This document shows positions 33,672-44,200 of a DNA stretch of 64,000 nt, piece by piece (position 1 is the stretch's first letter; every line of letters starts with the position of its first letter). The DNA is taken from contig CAYWPR010000006.1 of NCBI GenBank assembly GCA_964460115.1, forward strand, positions 1 to 64,000, read 5' to 3'. The DNA is from JAEUJZ01 sp964460115. Its GTDB lineage: Bacteria; Myxococcota_A; Polyangia; Palsa-1104; JAEUJZ01. A program made the translations under genes and the position numbers. The notes under the pieces are model-generated. The model saw nothing but the letters and a program-made list of their open reading frames with translations. It had not been told where the DNA came from and did no database searches.

Positions 33672-36600
33672 TGACTAAAGTTCCCTTGGGTGAGTACGGA
33701 GCCTTTTTGTGCTCGCGGTAAATGGGAGTGCTGACGCATGGCCCGCTTCAGACTTTGCTGAAGCTCTTTGGCAAGCTCTTGCACGTGCGGTTCCTCGTTC
33801 ATGCTGATGTGGTTGCCGGGGACTTTGATGATCTCGATGCCGTCCTCGGCCAGATCTATCCAGCCGTGAGCCGGCGTTTGCGCATTCAAGGAATCCCGTT
33901 GTCGCGCCAGAAAGAAGTGCACTTTTCCCGCATAGGAACTGGGCTTATAGTTCCACATGGCGCGTTCGTTGATTTGAAAGAGCTTCAACATGAGTTTTAG
34001 CTCATGCGTCGATGCGAACGCGGCGGGATGCTGCTGCATGAAAAAATCGAGCTGCGCGGCTTCGTCCATGGCCCGCAGCGTCTCAATCTCGATGTTCGCG
34101 CCGCGACCTACTTTCAACATATAAAAAAGGATGTCGACGGTCGAGGCAAATGGTTCGAGCATATGGCCCGGGCTTGGCGTATCGATGAGGGCGAGATAAG
34201 CGACCTCCCTACCCTGCGCAATCAGATTTTGCGCCATTGCATAAGCCAGCGTTCCACCAAAAGAGGAACCGCCCAGGCAATAGGGGCCCTGCGGTTGCAA
34301 AGCCAGCAAGGCCGCGGTATAGGCTTGCGCCATGCTCGAGACGCTGGTCAGGGGTTCGGCCTCGCCCATCACCCCTTGTGCATGTATGCCGTAGACCGGA
34401 AGCTCGGGGGCAAGATGGCGCAAAAGAGCGCGGTAAAAATAAACGTGCCCGCCCACCGGATGCAAAAGGACAAGCGGGGTTTGGGCCGCATCGCCAGCCT
34501 GAAGCTGTACCACAAGCTCGGGAAGGCGGGACCTAGGCAGCGGCTTATCGCCCGCGGCGCTTGTCTGTGCAATGCGCGCGGCCAGCGCAGCCACCGTCGG
34601 CGATTGCAGCAGGCTGTGCGTATCCAAATTCACGTTTAGTTGCGTGCGCAGACGCGCCATGACTTGCGTCGCCAAAAGGGAATCGCCGCCCAGGACGAAA
34701 AAGTCACTATCCGGTCCGATGGTGGAGATTCCCAAGCTCTGCGAAAATATTGCGGCGACTTCCCGTTCCAGCGTGGACAAGTGGCGCAGCGGCTGTGCGT
34801 CATCGTTTGCCGCCAGCATTTCGCTTTCGCGATGATCGTCGCGGGTCGATTCCGCTGCGATTGAAAGACGCTCGGACCGATGCACCGGCGCGTCGCTCGC
34901 GTTCACATCGACCCAGCATCTGCGCCGTAAAAAAGGATAGGTGGGCAAAGGAATCCGTCGTCCCTTTGTCGATTGAAAAATCTGCGGGCGCGGCATCTCG
35001 ACGCCGTGTAGCCACAACTGCCCCACCGTTTTTAAAAGGAGCTGCAAATCGGAACTCACGGCTCCGGGGTGGCGCATTGAAGCCAGGACGGCGTGGCTAG
35101 TCTGCTTGGCATGATGTCCGCTGACTAGTGGTCCCAAGGTCTGTCCCGGGCCGACTTCCAAAAATAGACGCTGGGGCTTTTGTAGAAGCGTATTTATGCC
35201 GTCGCCAAAACGCACGGGCTGGCGCATTTGACGCACCCAGTAATCGGGATTCATCGCTTCTTCCGGACGAGTCCAGGTTCCGGTCACATTGGAAATGAAC
35301 GGCAAGGTGGGCGGCGAGAAAGAAATGCCTTCGAGCCGGCGGCGAAATTCCGGCAGTATCATCTCTTGCATGGGACAATGGCCGGCAAAAGCAATGCGCA
35401 GCCGTTTGCAGATCACGCCTTCTGCGGTCAGCGCATCGGCCAAGCGCTCTACCGCGGAAATCGGTCCGGAAACCGTGCAAAGATTCGACTTGTTGATCGC
35501 GGCAATCGTCAGTGAATCGCCAAGGCGACTGCTGAGTTCCGCTTCCGACAAATAGACGCTCAGCATGGCTCCGGGCGGCATGGTTTCATAAAGCTGTCCG
35601 CGAATGCTGACCAGCCACAGCGCATCTTCCAAAGAAAACACTCCGGCCAAGCAGGCCGCCATGTACTCGCCCATGCTGTGGCCAATCAGCGCCGCTGGTT
35701 TGATGCCTAAAGACAGCCACAACTGCGCCAGCGCATACTCGGTCATAAAAAGCGCAGGATAGGCCAAAGACGGCTTTTCAAGCAGGCTTTGCGCGTCTGC
35801 CAAGCTGGACGCGCTTTCTTCCAAACCGGCGCCATCCTTTGCAAAAAGCAGCGGCTTTAGGTCCAGGTCGAATCGCTTCTGCACGATGCGCAGGCAGCGG
35901 TCGATTTGCTCGCGATAGGGCGCAAGATCGGCGCTTTGCTCGGTCGCAGCGTCGTAAAGCTCGCGTCCCATGTTGACATACTGAGCGCCGCCGCCGGGAA
36001 ACATGAAGATGACTTCGGGCGCCGTTTCAGCCGTGTGCTGCGAAAGCACCCGCTGCGGGTCCGGATTTTCAAGCAGAGTCACCGCATCCTGACTGTCGCG
36101 ACAAATCACAATGCGGCGATGGAAAAAATCCTGCCGGCCCACTTCCAGGGTGTAGGCCACATCCGCTACATTCGGCGCTTCCTTTTTCAGGTGCGCGGCC
36201 AGATTTTGACTGGCTGCGTGTAGCGCCGTCTCGGTCTTGGCCGACAGCCGCAAAAGATACCAGGGTGGTTCCATCACATCGGCTGGCACATCGGCTGTCT
36301 GGGACACGTGTGCAGCGGAAGGCGCTTCGCTAAGAATCACGTGGGCGTTGGTTCCGCCGATGCCAAATGCGCTGACTCCGGCACAGCGCCGGCCATTGCT
36401 GTTTTTCGGCCAATTGCGCAGACGATCGTTGACGAAAAAAGGACTTCCTGCAAAGTCGATCTGCGCATTGGGTTTCGCAAAATTCAGACTTGGCGGCAGC
36501 ATTTGGTGCTTCAGCGCCAAAATGGTCTTCAGAAGGCCCGCCACCCCCGCAGCGGTGTCGGCGTGGCCGATGTTGGTCTTGACCGAGCCAATGGCGCAGT

Positions 36601-39600
36601 AGCCACTTTTCGCGGTGCCGCTGCGAAAAGCTTGGGTAAGGGCCTGCATCTCGATCGGATCTCCAAGCGGCGTGCCGGTGCCGTGGGCTTCAATGTAGCC
36701 AATCTCATCGGGGTGCACGTTCGCCGCAGCCTGCGCTTCCAGAATCACGGCGGTTTGACCGCCGGTGCTTGGAGCACTGTAACTTATCTTGTCGGCGCCA
36801 TCGTTGTTGACCGCTGACCCCAAAATCACCGCGTGAATGGTATCGCCGTCGGCGATGGCTTCGCTTAGCCGCTTGAGCATCACCACCCCGACTCCGCCGC
36901 CGCCGATGGTGCCGCGCGCCTCGGCATCAAAAGCCCGACAATGGCCATCCGGAGAATAAATCATTCCTTCCTGATACAAATACCCCTGCTTTTGCGGCAA
37001 AAAAACGCTGGCCCCCCCAGCCAAGGCCAAATCGCACTCGAAGTTAAGCAGGCTTTGACAAGCCAAATGGACCGCGACTAACGATGTAGAGCAAGCGGTC
37101 TGCACATTCATCGCCGGTCCGGTCAGATTCAGCTTATAGGCGACGTGCGTCGCCGAAAAATCGACGTCGTTGAGGGTTGCCAGGCGAAACTCGCCCACCG
37201 TAGACAAAAGCGACTCGGCATTGGGATTCAGAAAATGACGCCGGTAGGTATTCTCGCCAACTCCAGCATAAAGTCCGATGCGTACATTTTGCGCATCGGA
37301 AGTCTTTTTGGGAGCATAGCCGGCATGCTCCATGGCTTGCCAGGCACATTCCAAAAGCAGCCGTTGTTGCGGATCGGCGACTTCGGCATCGCGCGCACTC
37401 ATTTTGAAGAAGTCCGCGTCGAAATACTCGACTTCCGGAACCACCGTTCCGGATTTCACATAATTCGAATTTTGCAATAGGGCGGCCGAGACTCCGGCCG
37501 CCAAAAGCTCGGCATCCGTGAAAGTCACTACCGCCTCGCGCCCATCGCGCAAAAGCTCCCAATAGGCGGCAAGATTCATCGCTTCGGGAAAGCGTCCGGC
37601 CATGCCAATCACGGCGATTTCCAAAGATTCGCCGGTCGCGCCCTTTGTCAAAGGAACTTCGGCATCGCCGCGCTGTTGCAAAAAATGGCGGGCCCGGCGC
37701 TTTTTGCCCAGTACCTGACTGGCGTGTTGCCGAGCGGACTCGGCGCTGTGCTGGCTTAGATGCTTGGCCAGCTCGCGAATGCTTGGATAGCTAAACAGAT
37801 CTACGAGCTTTAGGGAGGGATATACTTCGCGTAAGTGACTATGTACTTCCATCACGGACAGCGAGTGGCCGCCCACTTCAAAAAAGTTGTCGAAAACGCT
37901 CATCCGCTGCCGCTTTAAGACCTTTTCCCAAATCGCGGCAATCTTTTCTTCGGCGGCATTTTCAGGAGGCGCGTAAGCCATCCCGCTGCGCATGATTTCC
38001 GGAGCCGGCAAAGCCTGGCGATCCAGAATGCCCACGGGAGTCTTTGGAAGTTCGGCCAGGGCGACAAATGCCTCGGGAACCATATAGTCGGGCAGCTTCT
38101 CTTTTAAAGAATCGCGCAGCTCGGCAATGCGGTCAGATAAAAGCGCTGGCGTCAAATAGGCGACTAGACTTTTGTGGCCGGAGCCGTCGTCTCGAGCCAG
38201 CACGACCGCTTCCTGCACATGGGGCTCTTGCTGCAAAACCGCTTCGATTTCGCCAAGCTCGACGCGAAAACTGCGAATCTTTACCTGCTGATCCAGGCGC
38301 CCCAGAAAGTCAATGTTGCCGTCGGGCAAAAAACGAACCAGATCGCCAGTGCGATACAAACGGCTATGGCTTCTGCCCTGCCACTTGACGGTGCCGGCTT
38401 CGAGCTCGTTTGAAGTCAGCGGCAAATCCTTCAGATCGATGAATTTCTCATGGGAAAGCTCGGGTCGATGCAGATAGCCGCGGGCCGGACCGATGCCACC
38501 GATGTATAGTTCGCCCGGCACCCCGATGGGTGTGGGCTGACGCTGCGAATCTAGAACATAGACCTTTCGTCCGACCAAGGGACGACCGATGGGAATGCGC
38601 GGCGCGGCGCTATCAAATCCATCGGTGATTTCAAAGACCGTCGCCGCCACCGTGGTTTCGGTGGGGCCATACACATTGAACAGGCGCGCCCGCTTGTGCA
38701 GCGGCGTCTGTCTCCACAGAGCAATCAGATCGACGGGCATGACATCGGCGCCTACGATCAGAATGCGCAGCGGACTCCCTTCTATAAGCTTTGGATCTTT
38801 GATCCATGCTTGCAAAAGCAGCCGCAGATAGGGTCCGGCCAGATCGAGTATGCTTATGCCAAAGTGTCGAAGCTGCTTGGAAAAATCGACCGGCTCGAGC
38901 TCCCATTTCGGCAAGACGACGCTGGCCCCGCTAAGCAGCGCCGGAAAAATCTGTTCTACGGAAGCGTCAAAGTGAAATGAGGCAAGCTGTAAAGAGCGAT
39001 CTTTAGAAGTCAGCGCGTAGAAATGGCGATACTGTGTGCAGTGCGCAACAACCGACTGGTGTTCAATCAGCACGCCTTTGGGCTTGCCGGTGGATCCCGA
39101 AGTGTAGATGACATAGGCCAGATTGTTCGAACCGACAGAACTCTCGGGAGCGAGCGTCGAATAGGTCGCAGTATTCTCTTTTTCCTGATCAAGCGCGATG
39201 ATCTGCGCGCCAGCCACCGAGACACTGCTTAGGAGGTGCGCCTGAGTAAGCAGAATTGGCGTTTCGAGTTCCTGCAAAATGAACGCAATTCGCTCTGCGG
39301 GATAGGACGGATCAAGGGGAACATAGGCACCGCCGGCCTTCATGATTCCCAGCATGCCCACGAGCATTTCCAAAGAACGATCTACACACAGCCCCACGAG
39401 GGTGTCCGGTCTTACGCCGAGGGATTGCAAGCGGTGCGCAAGCTGGTTGGCCTGCGCATCCAGCTCGCGATAGGTCAGCCTTTGATCGCCGTAGATGACG
39501 GCCACGGCATTCGGAGTTCGCTCGGCCTGGGCCGCAAAAAGTTGGTGCAGACATGTGCCGTTTGAAAGCTCGGGCGCTGCGGCATCGGTTTCGCAAGCTG

Positions 39601-41200
39601 GCTGGGTCGCGTTCCAGTCCAAAAGCAATTGTCGACGCTCGACCTCAGTCAGAAGCGGCAAGGCAAAAACCGGCTGCAATGGATCGGCGACGATGGCCGC
39701 AAGCAGCGTTTGAAAGTGCCCAATCATCCGCGCAATGGTCGCGGACGCAAACAGCGCAGAGCTGTAAATCCAGCTACCCTGTAAGGAATCGCCGCGTTCC
39801 CAAAGATGCACTTCCAGATCCATCCGCGTCTGCTGCACTTCTAGATCTAACGGATGAACGGAAATGCCGTGCAGCGCCAAGTCATCTTTGGAAGCGTTCT
39901 GCAGCGCAAAGTAGACTTGAGCCACCGGATTATAGCCCAGATGGCGCTGCGGACGTAGCGCTTCCACCACGCGGTCAAAAGGCAGGTCCTGATGCGCGTA
40001 GGCCGCCTGTGCCGTCTTGCGCACTTCTTTCAGCAAAGCCAGGAACGTCGGGTTGCTCGATAGATCGGCGCGCAGGGCCAGGTCGTTGACGAAGTAACCA
40101 ATCAGCGGCTCGATGGCTTGATGGTTGCGGTTGGCAATCGGCGTATCGACAACAAGATCCGTCTGTCGGCTGTAGCGCGAAAGCAGTACATAAAAGGCCG
40201 CAAGCAAAGTCATAAACAGCGTGGACTCGGCCTGCTGACTAAGCTGCCGCAGCTTTTGTGTCAGCTCGGCGCCGATGCGAAAGTCCAGCTTGCCGCCGGT
40301 AAGCGTCTGCACTGGCGGACGGGGAAAGTCGGTGGGCAGTTGCAGCAATTCCGAAACGCCGCAAAGACTCGCTTTCCAAAAAGCAAGCTGCTCTTCCAGC
40401 ATGGCGCCTTGCAGGCGATTGCGCTGCCACACGGCAAAGTCAGCGTACTGAATCGGCAGCGCAGGCAAAGGCGATGGCTGCTCATGGAGAAACGCCGCAT
40501 ACAAAGTGGAGAGTTCCCGCACGAGCACGCCCATCGACCAGCCATCCGAGGCGATGTGGTGCAGGGTTAAAAGTAGAACGTGATGCTGCGGTTCCTGGAA
40601 AGGGTTTGTGTTCGCGCTTTTTAGGCGCAGCAGAGTCGCGCGAATCATGAGATCGGCGGACAAATCGAAAGGACAAAGAGCGTCCTTTTCTGCCAGCCGC
40701 TGCACCGCCGCGTTCTGTTCTTCGAATGGCAAATGCGCTAGCTCAATTTGGGGCAATGAAAAAGGAGTGGGCGCTTTTATGACCTGACGAATCTCGCTTC
40801 CCGCCCGTAAAAAGGTGGTGCGCAGACTCTCGTGCCGGCGAACGATTTCGGTCAGCGCTTGTTTCAGGGCCGAAATCGATAGGGGTCCGTGCAGTGCAAA
40901 AGCTGCCGGAATCGTATAGGTTGCGCCACTGCCCAGTTGTTCCAAAAACCAAAGCCGTTGCTGCGAAAACGAAAGGGGCAGCGCTCCGCCTCGGTCCACA
41001 AGTGAAATAGGAGCCGCCGCGCGGTCTGCTCGGTTCTTTTGCAGGAAATCCGAAATCTCAGCCTTGCGCGTTTTCAGCTCGGCAGTCAGCGCCGGCGTCA
41101 AAGTGCCTTGCGGAGCGTTTATGCGCAACTGATCTCCGTCGACTCGAACCTGGATCCCGAGCTTTTTCAGTTGCGACAGAAAATCAAAAGTGTTGCTCAT
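33668..41200 (-). CDS. Hybrid NRPS/PKS: docking-C-A-T-KS-AT-T-TE
   Basis: This protein has 2510 residues. Domains: a TubC-type docking domain (1-55); C (about 70-510, HHIASDG at 214-220); A (about 550-1065); T (Ser1113); KS (Cys1370, His1506, His1546); AT (Ser1842 in GHSMGEY); ACP (Ser2174); TE (Ser2313 in GGSSFGG, Asp2340, His2464). There is no KR, DH, ER or methyltransferase, so the ketide stays a beta-keto unit. The A-domain code reads D-A-E-D-I-G-V-V-A, nearest to lysine-type codes (my recollection). The A10 lysine is replaced by Ile1058 (VGILDR instead of NGKxDR), so adenylation is in doubt. The AT motif near 1938 is FAGH, not HAFH or YASH. It ends the line and releases the product. Overlaps both neighbours by four bases. 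Confidence 0.95.
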   Translation of the reverse strand: MSNTFDFLSQLKKLGIQVRVDGDQLRINAPQGTLTPALTAELKTRKAEISDFLQKNRADRAAAPISLVDRGGALPLSFSQQRLWFLEQLGSGATYTIPAAFALHGPLSISALKQALTEIVRRHESLRTTFLRAGSEIRQVIKAPTPFSLPQIELAHLPFEEQNAAVQRLAEKDALCPFDLSADLMIRATLLRLKSANTNPFQEPQHHVLLLTLHHIASDGWSMGVLVRELSTLYAAFLHEQPSPLPALPIQYADFAVWQRNRLQGAMLEEQLAFWKASLCGVSELLQLPTDFPRPPVQTLTGGKLDFRIGAELTQKLRQLSQQAESTLFMTLLAAFYVLLSRYSRQTDLVVDTPIANRNHQAIEPLIGYFVNDLALRADLSSNPTFLALLKEVRKTAQAAYAHQDLPFDRVVEALRPQRHLGYNPVAQVYFALQNASKDDLALHGISVHPLDLEVQQTRMDLEVHLWERGDSLQGSWIYSSALFASATIARMIGHFQTLLAAIVADPLQPVFALPLLTEVERRQLLLDWNATQPACETDAAAPELSNGTCLHQLFAAQAERTPNAVAVIYGDQRLTYRELDAQANQLAHRLQSLGVRPDTLVGLCVDRSLEMLVGMLGIMKAGGAYVPLDPSYPAERIAFILQELETPILLTQAHLLSSVSVAGAQIIALDQEKENTATYSTLAPESSVGSNNLAYVIYTSGSTGKPKGVLIEHQSVVAHCTQYRHFYALTSKDRSLQLASFHFDASVEQIFPALLSGASVVLPKWELEPVDFSKQLRHFGISILDLAGPYLRLLLQAWIKDPKLIEGSPLRILIVGADVMPVDLIALWRQTPLHKRARLFNVYGPTETTVAATVFEITDGFDSAAPRIPIGRPLVGRKVYVLDSQRQPTPIGVPGELYIGGIGPARGYLHRPELSHEKFIDLKDLPLTSNELEAGTVKWQGRSHSRLYRTGDLVRFLPDGNIDFLGRLDQQVKIRSFRVELGEIEAVLQQEPHVQEAVVLARDDGSGHKSLVAYLTPALLSDRIAELRDSLKEKLPDYMVPEAFVALAELPKTPVGILDRQALPAPEIMRSGMAYAPPENAAEEKIAAIWEKVLKRQRMSVFDNFFEVGGHSLSVMEVHSHLREVYPSLKLVDLFSYPSIRELAKHLSQHSAESARQHASQVLGKKRRARHFLQQRGDAEVPLTKGATGESLEIAVIGMAGRFPEAMNLAAYWELLRDGREAVVTFTDAELLAAGVSAALLQNSNYVKSGTVVPEVEYFDADFFKMSARDAEVADPQQRLLLECAWQAMEHAGYAPKKTSDAQNVRIGLYAGVGENTYRRHFLNPNAESLLSTVGEFRLATLNDVDFSATHVAYKLNLTGPAMNVQTACSTSLVAVHLACQSLLNFECDLALAGGASVFLPQKQGYLYQEGMIYSPDGHCRAFDAEARGTIGGGGVGVVMLKRLSEAIADGDTIHAVILGSAVNNDGADKISYSAPSTGGQTAVILEAQAAANVHPDEIGYIEAHGTGTPLGDPIEMQALTQAFRSGTAKSGYCAIGSVKTNIGHADTAAGVAGLLKTILALKHQMLPPSLNFAKPNAQIDFAGSPFFVNDRLRNWPKNSNGRRCAGVSAFGIGGTNAHVILSEAPSAAHVSQTADVPADVMEPPWYLLRLSAKTETALHAASQNLAAHLKKEAPNVADVAYTLEVGRQDFFHRRIVICRDSQDAVTLLENPDPQRVLSQHTAETAPEVIFMFPGGGAQYVNMGRELYDAATEQSADLAPYREQIDRCLRIVQKRFDLDLKPLLFAKDGAGLEESASSLADAQSLLEKPSLAYPALFMTEYALAQLWLSLGIKPAALIGHSMGEYMAACLAGVFSLEDALWLVSIRGQLYETMPPGAMLSVYLSEAELSSRLGDSLTIAAINKSNLCTVSGPISAVERLADALTAEGVICKRLRIAFAGHCPMQEMILPEFRRRLEGISFSPPTLPFISNVTGTWTRPEEAMNPDYWVRQMRQPVRFGDGINTLLQKPQRLFLEVGPGQTLGPLVSGHHAKQTSHAVLASMRHPGAVSSDLQLLLKTVGQLWLHGVEMPRPQIFQSTKGRRIPLPTYPFLRRRCWVDVNASDAPVHRSERLSIAAESTRDDHRESEMLAANDDAQPLRHLSTLEREVAAIFSQSLGISTIGPDSDFFVLGGDSLLATQVMARLRTQLNVNLDTHSLLQSPTVAALAARIAQTSAAGDKPLPRSRLPELVVQLQAGDAAQTPLVLLHPVGGHVYFYRALLRHLAPELPVYGIHAQGVMGEAEPLTSVSSMAQAYTAALLALQPQGPYCLGGSSFGGTLAYAMAQNLIAQGREVAYLALIDTPSPGHMLEPFASTVDILFYMLKVGRGANIEIETLRAMDEAAQLDFFMQQHPAAFASTHELKLMLKLFQINERAMWNYKPSSYAGKVHFFLARQRDSLNAQTPAHGWIDLAEDGIEIIKVPGNHISMNEEPHVQELAKELQQSLKRAMRQHSHLPRAQKGSVLTQGNFSQ

Positions 41201-44200
41201 AAAGAGATCTCTTCTCTGAGCTCACTTGGCAACTCATTTGCTTTTCCCTGCGCCTCTTGCAATTCTTGACTGAGCGTAAGGTGTGAAATGGCAGTGGCCA
41301 GACGAGCAATCGTCCGCTCTTCAAACAGCCGCACCAAAGCAATTTCCACCGCAAAGATCTGACGACAGCGGCTTATGACCTGCGTCGCCAGCAGAGAATG
41401 GCCGCCAAGCGCAAAAAAGTCATCGTGAATGCCGACCTGCGGAAGCTCTAGCACCTTTTGCCAGATTTCGGCGATGCTGGCTTCCAGCGGCGTGCGGGGC
41501 GGTACAAAGCTGTTCGCATCAGACGACTGTAGCGCCACCGGCGCCGGAAGCGCCTGACGGTCCACCTTGCCATTGGGCAAAAGCGGCAAAGCGCGAAGCA
41601 CCACAAATGCCGAAGGAATCATGTAGTCCGGAAGGGTCTTTCGCAGATGGGTGCTTAAAGTCGTCGCGGCTTCGGCTTCCGGCAAAGTAGCATCCACGGT
41701 GACGTAGGCCAAAAGCCGCTTGTCGCCGAAGTCGCTTGTACGAACGATGACGACCGCATCTTGAACCTGTGAATGCAGGCTGAGGGCAACTTCGATCTCG
41801 CCAAGCTCAATGCGATAACCGCGCAATTTCACTTGGTTGTCGCGTCGCCCCAGAAACTCGATGTTGCCGTCCGGCAGGTAGCGCGCCAGATCTCCAGTTC
41901 GGTACAGCCGATTCGTACCAAAGGGACTCGGAATGAATTTTTCCGCAGTCAGCGCAGGCCGTTTGCGGTAGCCGCGGGCCAGGCCGGCTCCGCCTATGTA
42001 AAGCTCGCCAATCACGCCAATGGGCACGGGCTGTAGGGCGCCGCTCAGTATATAAGTCTGGGTGTTGGCAATAGGACGGCCGATGGTCGGCTCTGCGCTG
42101 GCTCCTTTTTGAACCAGAGCGAAAGTGGAATACGTGGAATCTTCTGAAGGACCGTACAGGTTGTAAACTTTTTGTACCAAAGTCTGCTGATACACCTGCT
42201 GCGCCAACGCGTTTTTAAGCGGCTCGCCGGCCAGATTCACGGTTTTGACGCTCGCCGGTAGCGCGGAATTGCGCACAAGCTCGGTCATGGCCGAAGGCAC
42301 GGTATTGATAAGCGTTACCTCGTCCTGGCTCTGAAGTAGCGGAAGATGCAAAGCATTCGAAACCAGAATCACTTTGCCGCCGCTGCAAAGGGGCACAAAT
42401 AGCTCGAAGACAGACAGATCGAAGCAAATGGACGTAGAGGCCAGGGTTCCGGCGATCTCGTCCTTTGTGAAAACCTGAAGTGCCCAAGCGATAAGCGCCA
42501 TCGGGCCGCAGTGCTCGATTTCTACGCCTTTGGGCCGACCTGTAGATCCGGAAGTATACAGAATATAGGCCAGGCTGTTTCCCGTCGCCGCACTTAGGGG
42601 ATTTCGGACGGGATGCTGAGCGATGTCCGGCCAATCTTTATCGAGACATATGACACGGGAGGCAACGGACGTCGCAGGCAGGGAATCAAGCAGCTTGGCC
42701 TCGGTTAAAAGGGCCAGCGGCGCGGCATCCTCTTGCATAAAAGCCAGACGCCCCGGCGGATAGGCGGGATCTAGGGGCACGTAAGCGCCGCCCGCCTTGA
42801 GGATTCCCAGAATTCCCACGACCATCTCGATGGAGCGTTCCATATAGACGCCCACCGGCACCTCGGCACCAACGCCCAGCTTTTGCAGATGATGAGCAAG
42901 CTGATTGGCCCGCGCATTCAGTTCGCGATAGCTCATGCGCTGCGTTTCGCAGACGATGGCCACGGCCTCTGGTGTACGCTCGACCTGGGCGGCAAAAAGT
43001 TGATGCAGGCACTGCGGATTTGGCCCTGGCGCTGTCACGCTCGGGGCTGTGGCATTCCATTCGAGGAGCATTTGCCGGCGCTCAAAATCGCTGAGCAGGG
43101 GCAATTCCGAAATCAGTAAATCCGGCGCGGCAACGATTCCGCTGAGCAGCGTTTGCAGATGCTGCACCATGCGCGCCATAGTGGGCTGCGCAAAAAGATC
43201 GGCATTGTACTCAAAGTGCGCCAGGAACTCCGTTTCAAGCTCTGTGACAAAAAGGCTACAATCGAACTTGGCGACGGTGTTTTCAATGGCCACCGGTTCA
43301 ACTTGCAGCCTTTCAAATTGATTGAAGCGCAAGGCGGTGTTGTTATAAACTAGCATCGCTTCAAAGATGGGAGTACGGCTTAGATCGCGCTCTTTTTGCA
43401 GCTCCCAAACCAGCTTCTCAAAAGGCATTTCCTGGTGGCTTAGGGCATCGAGCACGGTGTTTCGAACTTGGCGCAAAAGACGTCGAAAGCTCTGGCCCTG
43501 CGAAAAACTGCTGCGCAGCGCCAAAGTGTTGGTGAAACAGCCAATTAGGCCTTCAATGGCCGATCCGCCGCGATTGGCGATGGGAGTACCCACGACAATC
43601 TCAAGCTGTCCGGTATAGCGGTGTAAAAGCGTTTGAAAGGCGGCCAGCAGCGTCATAAACAAGCTGGCGCCTTCCTGCTGACCAAGTTCCTTCAGCGCCA
43701 AAAGCAGCGCGGCCGAAAACTTGATGGGCTGTTGCGCACCGCGATAGCTTTGCTTGGGCGGACGGGGAAAATCGGTCGGCAATTGCAGAGGCGCTGAAAC
43801 CAGGTCGGCCAGTTGCTTTTTCCAATAGGCCAGCGCTTTGTCATAAGCTGGACTTTGCAGCCATTTTTCCTGCTGCTGCGCAAAGTCAGCATACTGCATC
43901 GGCAGAGGCGGCAGCGCCAAAGGCTGCTCGTGCAAAAAGGAATTGTAGAAAGCGCCAAGCTCGCGATAAAAAATTGTCGCCGACCATGCATCGATGACAA
44001 TGTGGTGAAAGATCAGAAGCAGCAGGTGCTCCTCTGCCGCTAGCTTGAAAAGCTGAATGCGAAATAGGGGTCCTCGCGCCAAGTCAAAGTGCCGTCGCGT
44101 CTCTTTTTGCGCCTGCCGTTTTGCTTCCTCAAAGCGCTCGGCGGCGCAAAGATCCTGCCGGCTTTGCAGATCGATGACTTGTAGCGCTACGCTCATCTGC

